The notes: generated by a model not told the origin, from the sequence alone. A stretch of DNA of 59,893 bases from Allobosea sp. (GCF_030695125.1 NZ_JAUYTP010000084.1:1-59893); one strand, 5' to 3'. Counted from the stretch's first letter, positions 41,847-51,930 are shown. Program-made: numbers and translations.

Positions 41847-44800
41847 TCAATGCCCAGCCGCCGCCTTCGCCGGCACGGCCGGCGCGCCTTCCCAGCGCGT
41901 ATGCGCCGGCAGGTTTTCGCCCTTCATGATCACCGTGAGCAGGCCGATCTGCGCGAAATCCCCGACGCGGGTGTCGTAGAGCACCGTTGCCGCCGCCCCG
42001 ACGCAGACGCCCTTGCCCAGATGCACCCGGCCGACCTTCATCACGCGGTCCTCGTAGAGATGCGTCTGCAGCGCCGAATGGGCGTTGATCTGACAGAAAT
42101 CGCCGACGGTGACGCAATCGAACTCGGTGATGTCGGTCATGTCCATCCAGACGCCCCGGCCGAACTTGGCGCCGAAAAGTCGCAGGAACCAGGGCAGGAA
42201 CGGCGTGCCGCGCAGATACTCGAACAGCACCTTCCCACCCAGCCCCGAATAGAGCACCGCGATCGATTCCGTCCGCATCGCCCACCACGACCACATCGGC
42301 TTCATCAGGGGCTTGTAGACGCCCATCATCAGCCATTTGATCGCGACGCAGATCAGCGCCTGCGCCACGGCGATGACCACCGCGACCGCCATGAAGGACA
42401 ACACGAGCCCCAGCCAGTCGCGCTGGTTGATCCTCTCCTGCAAGACGAGATCGACCGCGATCGTCCCGAAGGTGATGAACAGCATCGCCGGGAAGGAGGT
42501 GTGCAGCGCCTCGAACACGCCTCGCAGCGTCTGCTTCTTCCAGGATGGCTGATAGGTCCAGTTCGCGCCGAGATCGACCTTCTGCCGGTTCGGCAGCTGT
42601 ATCGGCGGCGAGCCGAACCAGGTGTCGCCGGGCTTCATCAGGTCGTTGGCCGGCGGCTTCGACTTGATGCCGATCAGCACGCGGTCTGGAATCTGCGCGC
42701 CCGGCGGCACGACGGCGTCGTTGCCGACGAAGACCTGGTCGCCGGTGCGGGTCATGTCGAGGCGCATATAGCCGCGCCGCATGTCCTCGTCGCCGAAGAC
42801 GACCTCGTCGGCGATGAAGTTGCCGGCGCCGATCCCGGTCACGTCGTAGCGTCCCGACAGATTGGTCGAGATTTCCGAGCCCTTGCCGATCTTGGCGCCC
42901 ATCATCCGGTACCAGGCCCGCATGTAGATCGTCGCAAACAGCGAGGAGAGCGTCTCGAGCGTCACCTCCGTCGCCAGGCCGACCGTCCATTTGCGGGCGA
43001 AGAACGCGGAGTGGATCGAATAGGACCCTGACGAAACGCGCGGCAGGATCGCCCAGCGCAGGCCCGCGATCAGGAACACCGTCAGCGTGATCAGGCCGAT
43101 CGCGGTCGGCCAGGTCAGGAGCGGCAGGTACCAGAGATAGCTGATCTCCGACCAGGTCGAGATCCAGTCGTCGATCTTGTCGAACAGCATGAAGGCGGGG
43201 AAGATCGGCAGCAGGCTGACCGGGGGCAGAACGATCAGCATCAGGATGTAGAAGGCCGTCATCGCCGCGCGCCGGCGCGGGCTCGCTTCGGCCTGCGGCG
43301 GCAGGGCCGCCAGATCGACCATGCCGATCTTGCGCCCGGGCGAACCGTCCCAGATTTCGGCCTCGCCGACATGCCCGCCGACCGGCACGGTCGTCAGGTC
43401 GAGCAATTCGGCATGGTCGGAGACGACACAGTCATGACCGAACACGACGGATGACCCGGCATAGACATCCTTGCCGATGGTGATCCGGCCGATGACCAGC
43501 TTGTCGCCGATCGCCTCGGCATTGGCGAAGGTCGTCTTGGCGCCCAGCGAGGCGCCGTCTCCGATGCTGATCAGGTCGATCGCACCCGCCTCGTAATCGG
43601 AGATGATCACGTCGCGGCCGACCTTGGCCCCGAGCAGCCGCCAGTAGAACCGCATCACCGGGCTGGACTGCAGCCATTTGATGTGGACGAGGCCGGCGAT
43701 GCGCGATGCGAACCACCAGCGGAAATAATAGACGCCCCAGAGCGGATAGACGCCTGGCCGTGTCCGCCCGAGGACGATCCATTTCAGCCCGATCGCGATG
43801 AATCCTGTGACGATGGTGATGGCGACATAGACACCCAGCAGCGCCGCGACCTGCGCCGGCAGCGCCAGTTCCTCGCCCGAAATCAGCATGTAGGTGACGA
43901 AGATGCCGAGCCACTGCGCCGTCGACAGGCCGATGATGACCGGCAGGACGGCGGCCTGGGCGCAGCCGCAGAGAAAGCGCCGCAGGAAAGGCGGCGGCGT
44001 GAACGACAGGTCGAGCGTCTCGCCGACGCCGCGCTCGTCCAGCAAGGCCGCCATGCCGCGAAGGCTGCGGGCGCCATAGACGTCCTGCAGCGTGATTCCG
44101 GCATAGGCGGGCGTTTCGCGCACGAGCGAAATGAACCGCGCCGCTAGCAGCGAGTGACCGCCGAGATCGACGAAAAAATCCGCCTCCAGGGGCAGGCTCG
44201 ACGCACCGAGCACGCGCTTTGCGGCCTCCAGCAGCGCCGCCTCGGTGGCGTTGCGCGGCGGCTCCTGTTCGCCCGCCGCACTCGGCGCGGTCAGCGGCGC
44301 AGCCTTGAGCATGCGGCGGTCGATCTTGCCCGACACCATGCGCGGCAGCGAGCCGACGGCCTCGAAATGCGCCGGCACCATATAGGGCGGTAGCTTGTCT
44401 CGCAGCGCGGCGCGCAGCACCGCGCCATCGACGGCGATGCCGGGCTCGGCGACGACGAAGGCGACGAGACGCTCGATCTCGTCGTCGACGCGCATCACCA
44501 CCGCGGCCTGGTTGACCCCGGGTTCGTCGGCCAGTTTCGATTCGATCTCGCCCAGCTCGACGCGGAAGCCGCGAATCTTGATCTGGTCGTCGATGCGGCC
44601 GTGGAAGACGATGTTGCCGGCCTCGTCGAGGCTGACGGCATCGCCCGAGCGGTAGAGCACCGGGTCGTCCTCGCCCAGGACAGCGCCGAACGGGTTGGCG
44701 ATGAACTTCTCCGCCGTCAGTTCCGGCCGGCCATGATAGCCGCGCGCCACGCCCGGGCCGCCGATCAGCAATTCGCCCTGCTCGCCCCGCCCAACCAGCT

Positions 44801-45869
44801 GCATCGCCTCGTTGACGATGTAGGCGGTGTAATTGGCGATCGGCCGGCCGATGGTGACGGTCTCGCCGGGCATGATCACGGCGGCGGTCGCCACCACCGT
44901 CGCCTCCGTCGGCCCATAGGTGTTGAGGATGCGGCGGCCGGGCTTCGACCATTTCTGCACGGTCGCGGGCGGCAGCGCCTCGCCACCGAGCAGGATCAGC
45001 TTCAGCGACGGTATGTCGGTGGGCAGGATGCCGAGCAGGGTCGGCACGGTATCGATCACGGTGACGCCGGCTGCCGTCAGGAGCGCCGGCAGCTTCTCGG
45101 CGTCGCCCATCGTCTCGGGGCTCGCGACATAGAGCGTCGCACCGACGAGATAGGGCGTCCAGATCTCCTCCATCGACAGGTCGAAGGCGACCGAAGCCCC
45201 CTGGAAGACGATGTCGTCGGGCCCGATGCCGTAGAGCGCGTTGCCCGCGCGCAGGAAGTGGCAGATGTTGCGATGGCTGATGACGATCGCCTTGGGCGTG
45301 CCGGTCGAGCCCGAGGTGTAGATCAGATAGGCGGGCTGGTCGGGGGTCAGCCCGACAGCCCGGGCCGGCATCGCAGCTCCGTCATCGCCGGCCGCAAGGG
45401 CCTCCGGCGTCCAGACGACCCGTTCGGTTGCCGCCGCCCGTCCCTGCCAGGCTGCCGCGGTGACGATGCCCTTCGCCTCGGCGTCGGCGAGGCAGATGGC
45501 GATGCGATCGACCGGGGCCTCCGCATCGAACGGCACCCAGGCCGCGCCCGCCCGCGTGATCGCGATCTGCGCGATCAGCAGGTCGATGCCGCGCGGCATC
45601 CACAGACCGACGAGATCGCCCGGGCCGACGCCTTGCAGCGCAAGCCCGCGGGCCTGCCGGCCCGCCTCCGCCCAGACCTCGTCATAGCTCAGCTGCCGCG
45701 ATGCATCGACCATCGCAGCGTGGCCGCCGCGCGCCGCGACGCTCGCCGCGAGGATCTCGCCCAGCACCTCGTCGCGGAGGAGGTCGGGACGCTTCTCGCC
45801 CGCCATCATCGCGAGAATGGTCGTGCCCGCCGGATCTGCCGTGGCCGGCAGCATGCTCATGTCGTTCAT
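41847..45869 (-). CDS. Pls/PosA-type NRPS-like membrane protein
   Basis: The 1340-residue protein has an adenylation domain (about 30-520) with LIYTSGSTGTPKAI, NTYGPTEA and DDQIKIRGFRVELGEIE; a carrier domain with phosphopantetheine Ser573 in LGGHSLLA; then about six membrane helices with cytoplasmic/periplasmic domains rich in hexapeptide (left-handed beta-helix) repeats. There is no condensation or thioesterase domain. This architecture is that of epsilon-poly-lysine synthetase-like proteins, which make amino acid homopolymers across the membrane. The code residues near FDLSMEEIW differ from those of lysine enzymes, so the amino acid is unknown. Confidence 0.88.
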   Translation of the reverse strand: MNDMSMLPATADPAGTTILAMMAGEKRPDLLRDEVLGEILAASVAARGGHAAMVDASRQLSYDEVWAEAGRQARGLALQGVGPGDLVGLWMPRGIDLLIAQIAITRAGAAWVPFDAEAPVDRIAICLADAEAKGIVTAAAWQGRAAATERVVWTPEALAAGDDGAAMPARAVGLTPDQPAYLIYTSGSTGTPKAIVISHRNICHFLRAGNALYGIGPDDIVFQGASVAFDLSMEEIWTPYLVGATLYVASPETMGDAEKLPALLTAAGVTVIDTVPTLLGILPTDIPSLKLILLGGEALPPATVQKWSKPGRRILNTYGPTEATVVATAAVIMPGETVTIGRPIANYTAYIVNEAMQLVGRGEQGELLIGGPGVARGYHGRPELTAEKFIANPFGAVLGEDDPVLYRSGDAVSLDEAGNIVFHGRIDDQIKIRGFRVELGEIESKLADEPGVNQAAVVMRVDDEIERLVAFVVAEPGIAVDGAVLRAALRDKLPPYMVPAHFEAVGSLPRMVSGKIDRRMLKAAPLTAPSAAGEQEPPRNATEAALLEAAKRVLGASSLPLEADFFVDLGGHSLLAARFISLVRETPAYAGITLQDVYGARSLRGMAALLDERGVGETLDLSFTPPPFLRRFLCGCAQAAVLPVIIGLSTAQWLGIFVTYMLISGEELALPAQVAALLGVYVAITIVTGFIAIGLKWIVLGRTRPGVYPLWGVYYFRWWFASRIAGLVHIKWLQSSPVMRFYWRLLGAKVGRDVIISDYEAGAIDLISIGDGASLGAKTTFANAEAIGDKLVIGRITIGKDVYAGSSVVFGHDCVVSDHAELLDLTTVPVGGHVGEAEIWDGSPGRKIGMVDLAALPPQAEASPRRRAAMTAFYILMLIVLPPVSLLPIFPAFMLFDKIDDWISTWSEISYLWYLPLLTWPTAIGLITLTVFLIAGLRWAILPRVSSGSYSIHSAFFARKWTVGLATEVTLETLSSLFATIYMRAWYRMMGAKIGKGSEISTNLSGRYDVTGIGAGNFIADEVVFGDEDMRRGYMRLDMTRTGDQVFVGNDAVVPPGAQIPDRVLIGIKSKPPANDLMKPGDTWFGSPPIQLPNRQKVDLGANWTYQPSWKKQTLRGVFEALHTSFPAMLFITFGTIAVDLVLQERINQRDWLGLVLSFMAVAVVIAVAQALICVAIKWLMMGVYKPLMKPMWSWWAMRTESIAVLYSGLGGKVLFEYLRGTPFLPWFLRLFGAKFGRGVWMDMTDITEFDCVTVGDFCQINAHSALQTHLYEDRVMKVGRVHLGKGVCVGAAATVLYDTRVGDFAQIGLLTVIMKGENLPAHTRWEGAPAVPAKAAAGH

Positions 45870-46115
45870 CGTATCCCGCTGCGATCAGGCTCGTCACATC
45901 GCAAAGCGGCGCGTTTGGCGCCCTGAGATCTGACCGAAGCTGCCCCACACCTCGTTTGCCGCCGACTGCGCATCTTTCGATGCGTCCGACTGGTCGTTTC
46001 CCCTGGCCGAGAGACTTACCGCACCGCAACCCAACCCTGCCGCGCTTCTCCTGCGCGGAAACCCGTGAACCCCTGATGAACGCCACCTGTTCCCCGCCTG
46101 CGGCGAAGCCGGCGG

Positions 46116-47045
46116 TCAGCCGCGCATCAGCGCCATGACATGGGCAGCCGCAGAGCGGGACAAGCCCTCGAGGTCGTAGCCGCCCTCGAGCACGGAGACG
46201 ATTCGCCCCCGGCAGGACCGGTCGGCAATCTCCATCAGTTGCTGCGTCGCCCAGGCGAAATCAGGCTCCTTCAGGTTGAGGTTGGCCAGCGGATCGCGCC
46301 AATGCGCATCGAAACCAGCCGAAATGATGATCAAATCCGGCCTGAAATCGGCGATCCGCGGTAAAAGCACTGACTCCATCGCCTCGCGGAAGGCGTCGGA
46401 CCCGTCGCCGGCGCGCAGGGGCGCATTGACGACGGTACCATGCTCGCCACGCTCGGAGGCCTCCCCCGTTCCCGGATAGAGCGGCATCTCGTGGCTCGAT
46501 GCATACAGCACGCTCGGATCGTTCCAGAAGATCTCCTGCGTGCCGTTGCCGTGATGCACGTCCCAGTCGATGATCGCGACGCGCTCGGCGCCATGGCGCC
46601 GCTGCGCGTGCCTCGCAGCGATGGCCGCGCTGTTGAAGAAGCAAAACCCCATTGCCTTGACGCTTTCGGCATGGTGGCCTGGCGGCCGCATGGCGCTGAA
46701 GGCGTTCGCCACCCGGCCCGTCATCACCTCGTCGACCGCCTGCACCGCGCCGCCGACACCATGCAGAACGGCCTCGATCGTTCCCGGCGACATCACCGTG
46801 TCGGCGTCGACCTCGACCAGCCCGCTCAGAGGCGAGGCGGCGAGAATCCGCTCGGCGAAATCGCGGGGATGGCACAGCGCGATCTGCTCCAGCGTTGCCG
46901 GCAGGGCGCTCTCGCGGATCAGGGGGGCGAACCGCTCGCTTTCGAGCGCTGCTTCGACGGCCCGCAGGCGATCGGGGCGTTCGGGATGCCCCGGCGGCGT
47001 CTCATGCCGCAGGCTGGAGGGGTGTGTGATCAGAAGTGTCGTCAC
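46116..47045 (-). CDS. histone deacetylase family protein / acetylpolyamine amidohydrolase-like
   Basis: A 309-residue arginase-fold zinc amidohydrolase. The class II deacetylase motifs MRPPGHHAE, DWDVHHGNGTQ and SAGFDAHWRDPL are intact, giving the zinc and catalytic residues. It deacetylates a protein lysine, polyamine or related amide. A GTG at 47045 is the start. It lies downstream of nothing obvious and 246 bases from the NRPS-like gene on the same strand. Confidence 0.92.
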   Translation of the reverse strand: MTTLLITHPSSLRHETPPGHPERPDRLRAVEAALESERFAPLIRESALPATLEQIALCHPRDFAERILAASPLSGLVEVDADTVMSPGTIEAVLHGVGGAVQAVDEVMTGRVANAFSAMRPPGHHAESVKAMGFCFFNSAAIAARHAQRRHGAERVAIIDWDVHHGNGTQEIFWNDPSVLYASSHEMPLYPGTGEASERGEHGTVVNAPLRAGDGSDAFREAMESVLLPRIADFRPDLIIISAGFDAHWRDPLANLNLKEPDFAWATQQLMEIADRSCRGRIVSVLEGGYDLEGLSRSAAAHVMALMRG

Positions 47046-47219
47046 CGCGCGGCCTTTTTCGATGGTTTGGACAACAGAAGCGTGACTGGATGGCCACGGT
47101 GCAGTGCGAAAAGCTCAATTCCGCAAACCTTGCAGGAACCCAAATTGCACCGGCCCGGTTTCAGGCCTAGACACGCATCGGGTCGGGTTGGTCCTGCTTG
47201 GATCGACGAATACGAAGCG

Positions 47220-47234
47220 TTAACCCTGAATTCA
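47220..47234 (+). promoter_or_regulatory. CtrA-like TTAA-N7-TTCA motif before the L,D-transpeptidase gene
   Basis: TTAACCCTGAATTCA has seven bases between its two TTAA-type boxes, with one mismatch in the second box. It lies 36 bases before the ATG at 47271, a usual position for a CtrA-controlled promoter of a cell-wall gene. Weak on its own. Confidence 0.3.
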
Positions 47235-47270
47235 GCATAAAGATTGCCTTCGGGCCGCTTGGTGGACGTG

Positions 47271-47867
47271 ATGAAACAGACCGTGATCCTTGCTCTGGCG
47301 GTATCGACCCTTCTCGGGGCGTGCCAGTACAAGAGCGTCAACGCCCCGGCCCTGTCGGCGCGTGATGCCGAGTACATCGCGCTGGTGCCGAAATTCGAGC
47401 ATCACCTCACGCATCTGCCTTATGAAATCAGCGATCCGACGGGCCAGCCTCCCGGCACGATCATCATCGATACGAAAGAGAAGTATCTCTATTACGTCCT
47501 GCCGAACAAGAAGGCGATCCGCTACGGCGTGGCCACCGGTGACGAAGCGTTCGGCTGGACGGGCGAAGCCATCGTCCAGCGCAAGGCGGAATGGCCGCGC
47601 TGGACACCGCCGGCCGAAATGATCGCCCGCTGGCCGCATCTGGCGCCGCGCGCCGGCGGCATGGAGGGCGGCCCCGACAACCCGCTCGGCGCCCGCGCGC
47701 TCTATCTGTACCAGAACGGCCGCGACACCCTCTACCGCATCCATGGCACGAACGAGCCCGAGACGATCGGCCGCTCCGCCTCCTCCGGCTGCATCCGGAT
47801 GCGCAATATCGACGTGATCGACCTGTTCAACCGCGTGCCCAACGGCACCAAGGTCATCGTCACCTGA
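47271..47867 (+). CDS. L,D-transpeptidase lipoprotein (YkuD/ErfK)
   Basis: The 198-residue protein has a lipoprotein-type signal (STLLGAC) and a YkuD catalytic domain with RIHGTN and the active cysteine in SSGCIRM. It cross-links peptidoglycan or anchors proteins to it in the periplasm. ATG at 47271 starts the signal peptide. Confidence 0.93.
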   Translation: MKQTVILALAVSTLLGACQYKSVNAPALSARDAEYIALVPKFEHHLTHLPYEISDPTGQPPGTIIIDTKEKYLYYVLPNKKAIRYGVATGDEAFGWTGEAIVQRKAEWPRWTPPAEMIARWPHLAPRAGGMEGGPDNPLGARALYLYQNGRDTLYRIHGTNEPETIGRSASSGCIRMRNIDVIDLFNRVPNGTKVIVT

Positions 47868-47891
47868 ACGGACGGCTGGGGAACGCGGCCC

Positions 47892-48785
47892 TCAGCCCAG
47901 TTCGATCAGGACGATCTCCGGCGGGATGCCGAAGCGGATCGGCAACTGGCTGGTGCCGATTCCGGCCGAGACGACGAGATCGCGCCCCTGCTCCCGGACA
48001 TGGCCGTAGGCGTAGCGGTTGCCATAGCGCGACGGCACGATCGGCGCCCAGCCCAGCAGCCTGACCTGCCCGCCATGGGTGTGCCCTGACAGGGTCAGGG
48101 CCACCCGCTCGGGCATGCGCGCGAAGACGTCGGGTTCATGCGCCATCATGATGACGGGCGCGCCGTCGTCGCGGATCTGCGCCAGCGTGCCGGGCAGGTC
48201 GTCGACGCCGTTCGGGCGGCCGCGCAATCGCGGCAGGAAGGCGATCTGGTCGCCGAGCCCGGCAAGCCAGACCGGCCCGGCCGCAGTCTCCAGCCGCAGC
48301 GCCCGGTTCTCGAGAACCGGAATGCCGCCCCGTTCCAAGGCGAGCCCGACCTGCGTCGGACCCGAGCGCGCGCTCTGCGTCGGCGCATCATGCCACCAGT
48401 CATGGTTGCCCAGAACCGCGAAGACGCCGTCGCGGGCCTGGAGCCGCGCCAGTTCCGTCACCCAGTCGCCCAGCGGCGGGTCGGAGGCGATGCGATTGCG
48501 GCTGGCGACGAAATCCCCCAGCAGCAGCGTCAGATCGGGGTTGAGCGCATTCGTCGCATCGACGATCTCGGCAACCCGCGACAGGGGCACATGGAGCGAG
48601 CCGATATGCAGGTCCGAAATCACCGCCAGACGGAGCCGGCGCCCTTGCGGCCAGCCGCTCGGCGAAAATCGGTAGCGGGTGACGCCAAACCGGCTGGGTT
48701 CCCAGACGGCGGCATAGGCCCCCGTTCCCGCAAAGGCCAAAAAAAGACCGGCGAGAGTTTTGAGAACTCTGCGCCGGTCAATCAT
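47892..48785 (-). CDS. metallophosphoesterase, exported
   Basis: About 297 residues with a twin-arginine-like signal (DRRRVLKTLAG, then AAFAG-type hydrophobic stretch). The metallophosphoesterase set is present: ISDLHIGSLH, LLLGDFVAS, LGNHDWW and SGHTHGGQVRL. Similar proteins act on phospholipids such as UDP-2,3-diacylglucosamine relatives or are phosphodiesterases of unknown substrate. ATG at 48785 taken because it begins the signal peptide. Confidence 0.92.
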   Translation of the reverse strand: MIDRRRVLKTLAGLFLAFAGTGAYAAVWEPSRFGVTRYRFSPSGWPQGRRLRLAVISDLHIGSLHVPLSRVAEIVDATNALNPDLTLLLGDFVASRNRIASDPPLGDWVTELARLQARDGVFAVLGNHDWWHDAPTQSARSGPTQVGLALERGGIPVLENRALRLETAAGPVWLAGLGDQIAFLPRLRGRPNGVDDLPGTLAQIRDDGAPVIMMAHEPDVFARMPERVALTLSGHTHGGQVRLLGWAPIVPSRYGNRYAYGHVREQGRDLVVSAGIGTSQLPIRFGIPPEIVLIELG

Positions 48786-49252
48786 GAGGGGTCTCGAAGA
48801 AATGTCGAAGGTCAGTCGTGGAAACCGTTGCGAAGGACACCGGCGAGCCGGGATGGTGCATCCTTCGTACGGAGATCCAACGCGGATGGAGCGCGTCTTG
48901 TTCCAGCAGCCAATGCGGGAAAAGCGATGGGACGGAACCAGGAGGCATAGGCTTCCCTGGCACAGTGGTCGTGAAAACTTGCATGGGCATTCGTCTGGCG
49001 ACGGGGGTGAGACGGGGTCATGGGCTCCGACTGCGTTGGCTGCACATTCGGCGAAGGCTCCTGGGCCCCCGCCGCATGTCAAACTGCCCCGCGATCGGGA
49101 CGGCGCTGCGGCATGATCGTGATGCGTTCAAGGCGGATTGTGTCGCTTTTCACGCGCGCGCCACAATCGTAAACGAGCGCCCCCCGCTCCGACGGCGCCG
49201 GGCCGTGGCTGCCCTGCCACGCCCTGCTGCCGTTACGGGGGCCACCGGGTTC
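48786..49252. other. intergenic stretch without a convincing gene
   Basis: About 470 bases separate the phosphoesterase start from the aminotransferase end. Frames here are on either strand but lack family matches or ribosome sites. GC content and codon-like periodicity look non-coding. No repeat or hairpin stands out. Confidence 0.4.
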
Positions 49253-50632
49253 TCAGGCCGCGAGCAGGCCTTCCGTCTTGGCCCAGTTCAGCGTCTTGTC
49301 GAGGGCGCGCTCGTAGCGGTTGAACATCTCCTCGATCTCGGCCTCCTTCATCACCAGCGGCGGGCAGAACGCGACGCGGTCGCCCATGGCGCGCAGGATC
49401 AGGCCTTCCTGCTGGGCAAACAGCACCGATTTGGGGCCGACGCCCTTCTTGATCTCGAAGGAGGCCTTGGTCGCCTTGTCCTTGACCAGTTCGACGCCGC
49501 CGATCAGGCCGACGCCGCGCGCCTCGCCGACGAGCGGATGCTCCTCGAGCTTGTTGAGGCGGCGCAGGAAGGTCGGCGAAACGCTGCGGACGTGCTCGAC
49601 GATCTTGTCGCGCTGGTAGATCTCCAGCGTCTTGACCGCGATCGCGCAGCCGACCGGGTGTCCGGCATAGGTGTTGCCATGGCCGAAGGTGCCGATCTTG
49701 CGGCTCTGGTCGACGAGAACCTCATAGACCTTTTCGTTCATCAGCACGGCGCTGAGGGGGAAATAGGCCGAGGTGATCTGCTTGGCGCAGGAGAGCGTGT
49801 CGGCGGCCAGCCCATAGGTCGTCGTGCCGAACATGTTGCCGGTGCGCCCGAAGCCGGTGATCACCTCGTCGGCGATGAACAGGATGTCGTATTTGGCCAG
49901 GATCGGGTTGATCTTCTCGAAATAGCCCGCCGGCGGGGTGATGGCGCCGCCCGCGCCCAGCACCGGTTCGGCGATGAAGGCGGCGACGGTGTCGGGCCCC
50001 TCGCGCAGGATCATCTCCTCGAGCTCGGCGGCCAGCCGCGACGAGAAATCCTGCTCGCTCTCGCCGGGTTCGGCGAAGCGGTAGTGATGCGGGCAGGAGG
50101 TGTGCAGGATGCCGGGCAGCGGCAGGTCGAAATCGATGTGGTTGTTGGGCAGGCCGGTCAGCGAGGCCGAGGCCACCGTGACGCCGTGATAGCCCTTCAG
50201 CCGCGAGATGATTTTCTTCTTCTGCGGCCGGCCGAGCGCATTGTTCATGTACCAGACGATCTTGACCTGGGTGTCGTTGGCGTCCGAGCCGGACGCGCCA
50301 TAGAACACCTTCGAGATCGGGACGGGCGAAATCTCCTTCAGCTTCTCGGCCAGTTCGATCGCCGGATCGTGGCTGCGGCCGCCGAAGATGTGCTGGAAGG
50401 GCAGCTTCTTCATCTGCTCGTAGGCGGTCTCGATCAGCTCCTGGTTGGAGTAGCCGAGCGCGGTGCACCACAGCCCGGCCATGCCCTCGATGTATTCCTT
50501 GCCGGTCGAATCGTAGACATAGACGCCCTTGCCGCTCTCCAGCACCAGCGGACCGACCTCGCGATGGGCAGCGAGATTCGTGTAGGGGTGGACGAGGGTC
50601 TCGATGTCGCGGACGGCGAGGTTGGACAGCAT
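49253..50632 (-). CDS. class III aminotransferase family protein
   Basis: The 459-residue PLP enzyme has the class III core: GDANDTQVKIVWYMNNALGRPQ (PLP phosphate-binding region), FIADEVITGFGRTG and the Schiff-base lysine in SCAKQITSAYFPLS. Related enzymes transfer amino groups from taurine, putrescine, omega-amino acids or beta-alanine to pyruvate; the substrate here is not certain. Monocistronic, convergent with nothing close. Confidence 0.93.
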   Translation of the reverse strand: MLSNLAVRDIETLVHPYTNLAAHREVGPLVLESGKGVYVYDSTGKEYIEGMAGLWCTALGYSNQELIETAYEQMKKLPFQHIFGGRSHDPAIELAEKLKEISPVPISKVFYGASGSDANDTQVKIVWYMNNALGRPQKKKIISRLKGYHGVTVASASLTGLPNNHIDFDLPLPGILHTSCPHHYRFAEPGESEQDFSSRLAAELEEMILREGPDTVAAFIAEPVLGAGGAITPPAGYFEKINPILAKYDILFIADEVITGFGRTGNMFGTTTYGLAADTLSCAKQITSAYFPLSAVLMNEKVYEVLVDQSRKIGTFGHGNTYAGHPVGCAIAVKTLEIYQRDKIVEHVRSVSPTFLRRLNKLEEHPLVGEARGVGLIGGVELVKDKATKASFEIKKGVGPKSVLFAQQEGLILRAMGDRVAFCPPLVMKEAEIEEMFNRYERALDKTLNWAKTEGLLAA

Positions 50633-50854
50633 CGTGTGGATCCCTGATACGAGTGGCGTCTGGCGCGATCATAGACCGCGCGAGACGCAAGCGCTGAGCG
50701 ATTTTAACGCGCATCGGCGCAGACTCTGCCGCAGGGCCGCGCCGCCTGGCACGAACCGGGTGTTGCCAATGGGCCGGGGTGCTTCGGCGGTGGTTGCCAG
50801 CAGCCCGCGGCCTCGTCATCGTCAGCGTGCCAACAACCCCAGCGAAGGCAGGAC

Positions 50855-51376
50855 ATGATTGAAACGGCGACCGCGACGAGCCCGATCGCGCCCGGCCGCA
50901 GCTGCGGCACCTGCACCCTCTGCTGCAAGGTCTATGACGTGCCCGCCGTCGGTGCGACGGCTGGCAACTGGTGCCCCAACTGCCTGCCCGGGCGCGGCTG
51001 CAAGATCTACGAGGCGCGCCCGCAGCAATGTCGCAGCTTTCTGTGCCTGTGGATGACGCAGGACTTCCTCGGTCCGGACTGGAAGCCCGAAAAGGCGCGT
51101 TTCGTCCTGACGATGGACGCCATGACGCGCTGGCTCTTCGTCCAGGCCGATCCCGGGGCCGCACAGTCCTGGCGCAAGGAGCCCTATTACGACCAGCTCA
51201 AGCGCTGGGCCGCAGCCGGGAGCCGCCCGGTCATCGTGTTCGTCAGGAAGACGGCCACCGCGCTCACCGCCCATGGCGAAACGGTGCTGGGCGAGATCGC
51301 CGCCGATGAGCGCCTCGTGCTGCGCGACCTCCCCGGCGGCCGGCAAGTGGTGGAAAAGACCAGGATCGTGGCCTGA
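50855..51376 (+). CDS. YkgJ-like cysteine cluster protein
   Basis: A 173-residue protein with a N-terminal cysteine set CGTCTLCC, WCPNC, GCKIYEARPQQC and RSFLC, a pattern of the YkgJ family proposed to bind zinc or an iron-sulfur cluster. Function unknown. It faces a MarR regulator convergently downstream. Confidence 0.85.
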   Translation: MIETATATSPIAPGRSCGTCTLCCKVYDVPAVGATAGNWCPNCLPGRGCKIYEARPQQCRSFLCLWMTQDFLGPDWKPEKARFVLTMDAMTRWLFVQADPGAAQSWRKEPYYDQLKRWAAAGSRPVIVFVRKTATALTAHGETVLGEIAADERLVLRDLPGGRQVVEKTRIVA

Positions 51377-51403
51377 CTCCGCAACGGTCGGCCGGGCTCG
51401 GCC

Positions 51404-51871
51404 TCAGCCCTCGTCGGCCATGCGCGCCAAGTCCCGCCAGGCGAGCACGAGCCGGTCGAGTTCCGCGAGATCCTGCCCCGGCAGCTTGCCCAGCGTCTGC
51501 GCGACAAAATCGCGCTGCGCCCGGATGCCCGCTTCCGCCAGCCGGCGTCCTTCCGGCGTCAGATGCATGGCGTAGGAACGCCGGTCCCCGGCGATGGCGC
51601 GCCGCTCGACCAGCCCCGCCTGGACCAGCCGGTCGACCAGGCCCGAGACGTTGCCCTTCGTGACATAGAGCCGCTCGGCGAGCTCGTTCTGGCTGATGCC
51701 CTCGCGCTCGGTCAGCGTCGACAGCAGGTCGAACTGCGGGATCGACAGGCCGAGCGCCCGGATTCGGCCGGTCATCTGGACCAGCATGCGCTGGTGCAGC
51801 CGCATGAAGCGGAACCAGACGCGGTCCGGTTCAGTCACGTCTGCGCGTGGCGTCGTCTTCGAATCCGGCAC
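51404..51871 (-). CDS. MarR family transcriptional regulator
   Basis: About 155 residues. The winged-helix core is LSIPQFDLLSTLTEREGISQNELAERLYVTKGNVSGLVDRL. It represses or activates genes in response to a small ligand. Start is uncertain: a GTG at 51871 has a G-rich ribosome site, another GTG at 51838 gives a shorter form. A dyad at 51907-51930 lies between it and the divergent DUF1499 gene. Confidence 0.88.
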   Translation of the reverse strand: MPDSKTTPRADVTEPDRVWFRFMRLHQRMLVQMTGRIRALGLSIPQFDLLSTLTEREGISQNELAERLYVTKGNVSGLVDRLVQAGLVERRAIAGDRRSYAMHLTPEGRRLAEAGIRAQRDFVAQTLGKLPGQDLAELDRLVLAWRDLARMADEG

Positions 51872-51906
51872 GGCCTGCCCCCCAACAAGATCGATCAGGC
51901 CTAAAC

Positions 51907-51930
51907 CATCTCGCTGGCACAGGCGAGATG
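51907..51930. promoter_or_regulatory. candidate MarR operator dyad
   Basis: CATCTCG, a ten-base spacer, then CGAGATG, in the intergenic region between the divergent MarR and DUF1499 genes. The arms and spacing fit a dimeric winged-helix regulator; the link to this MarR protein is inferred from position. Confidence 0.4.
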
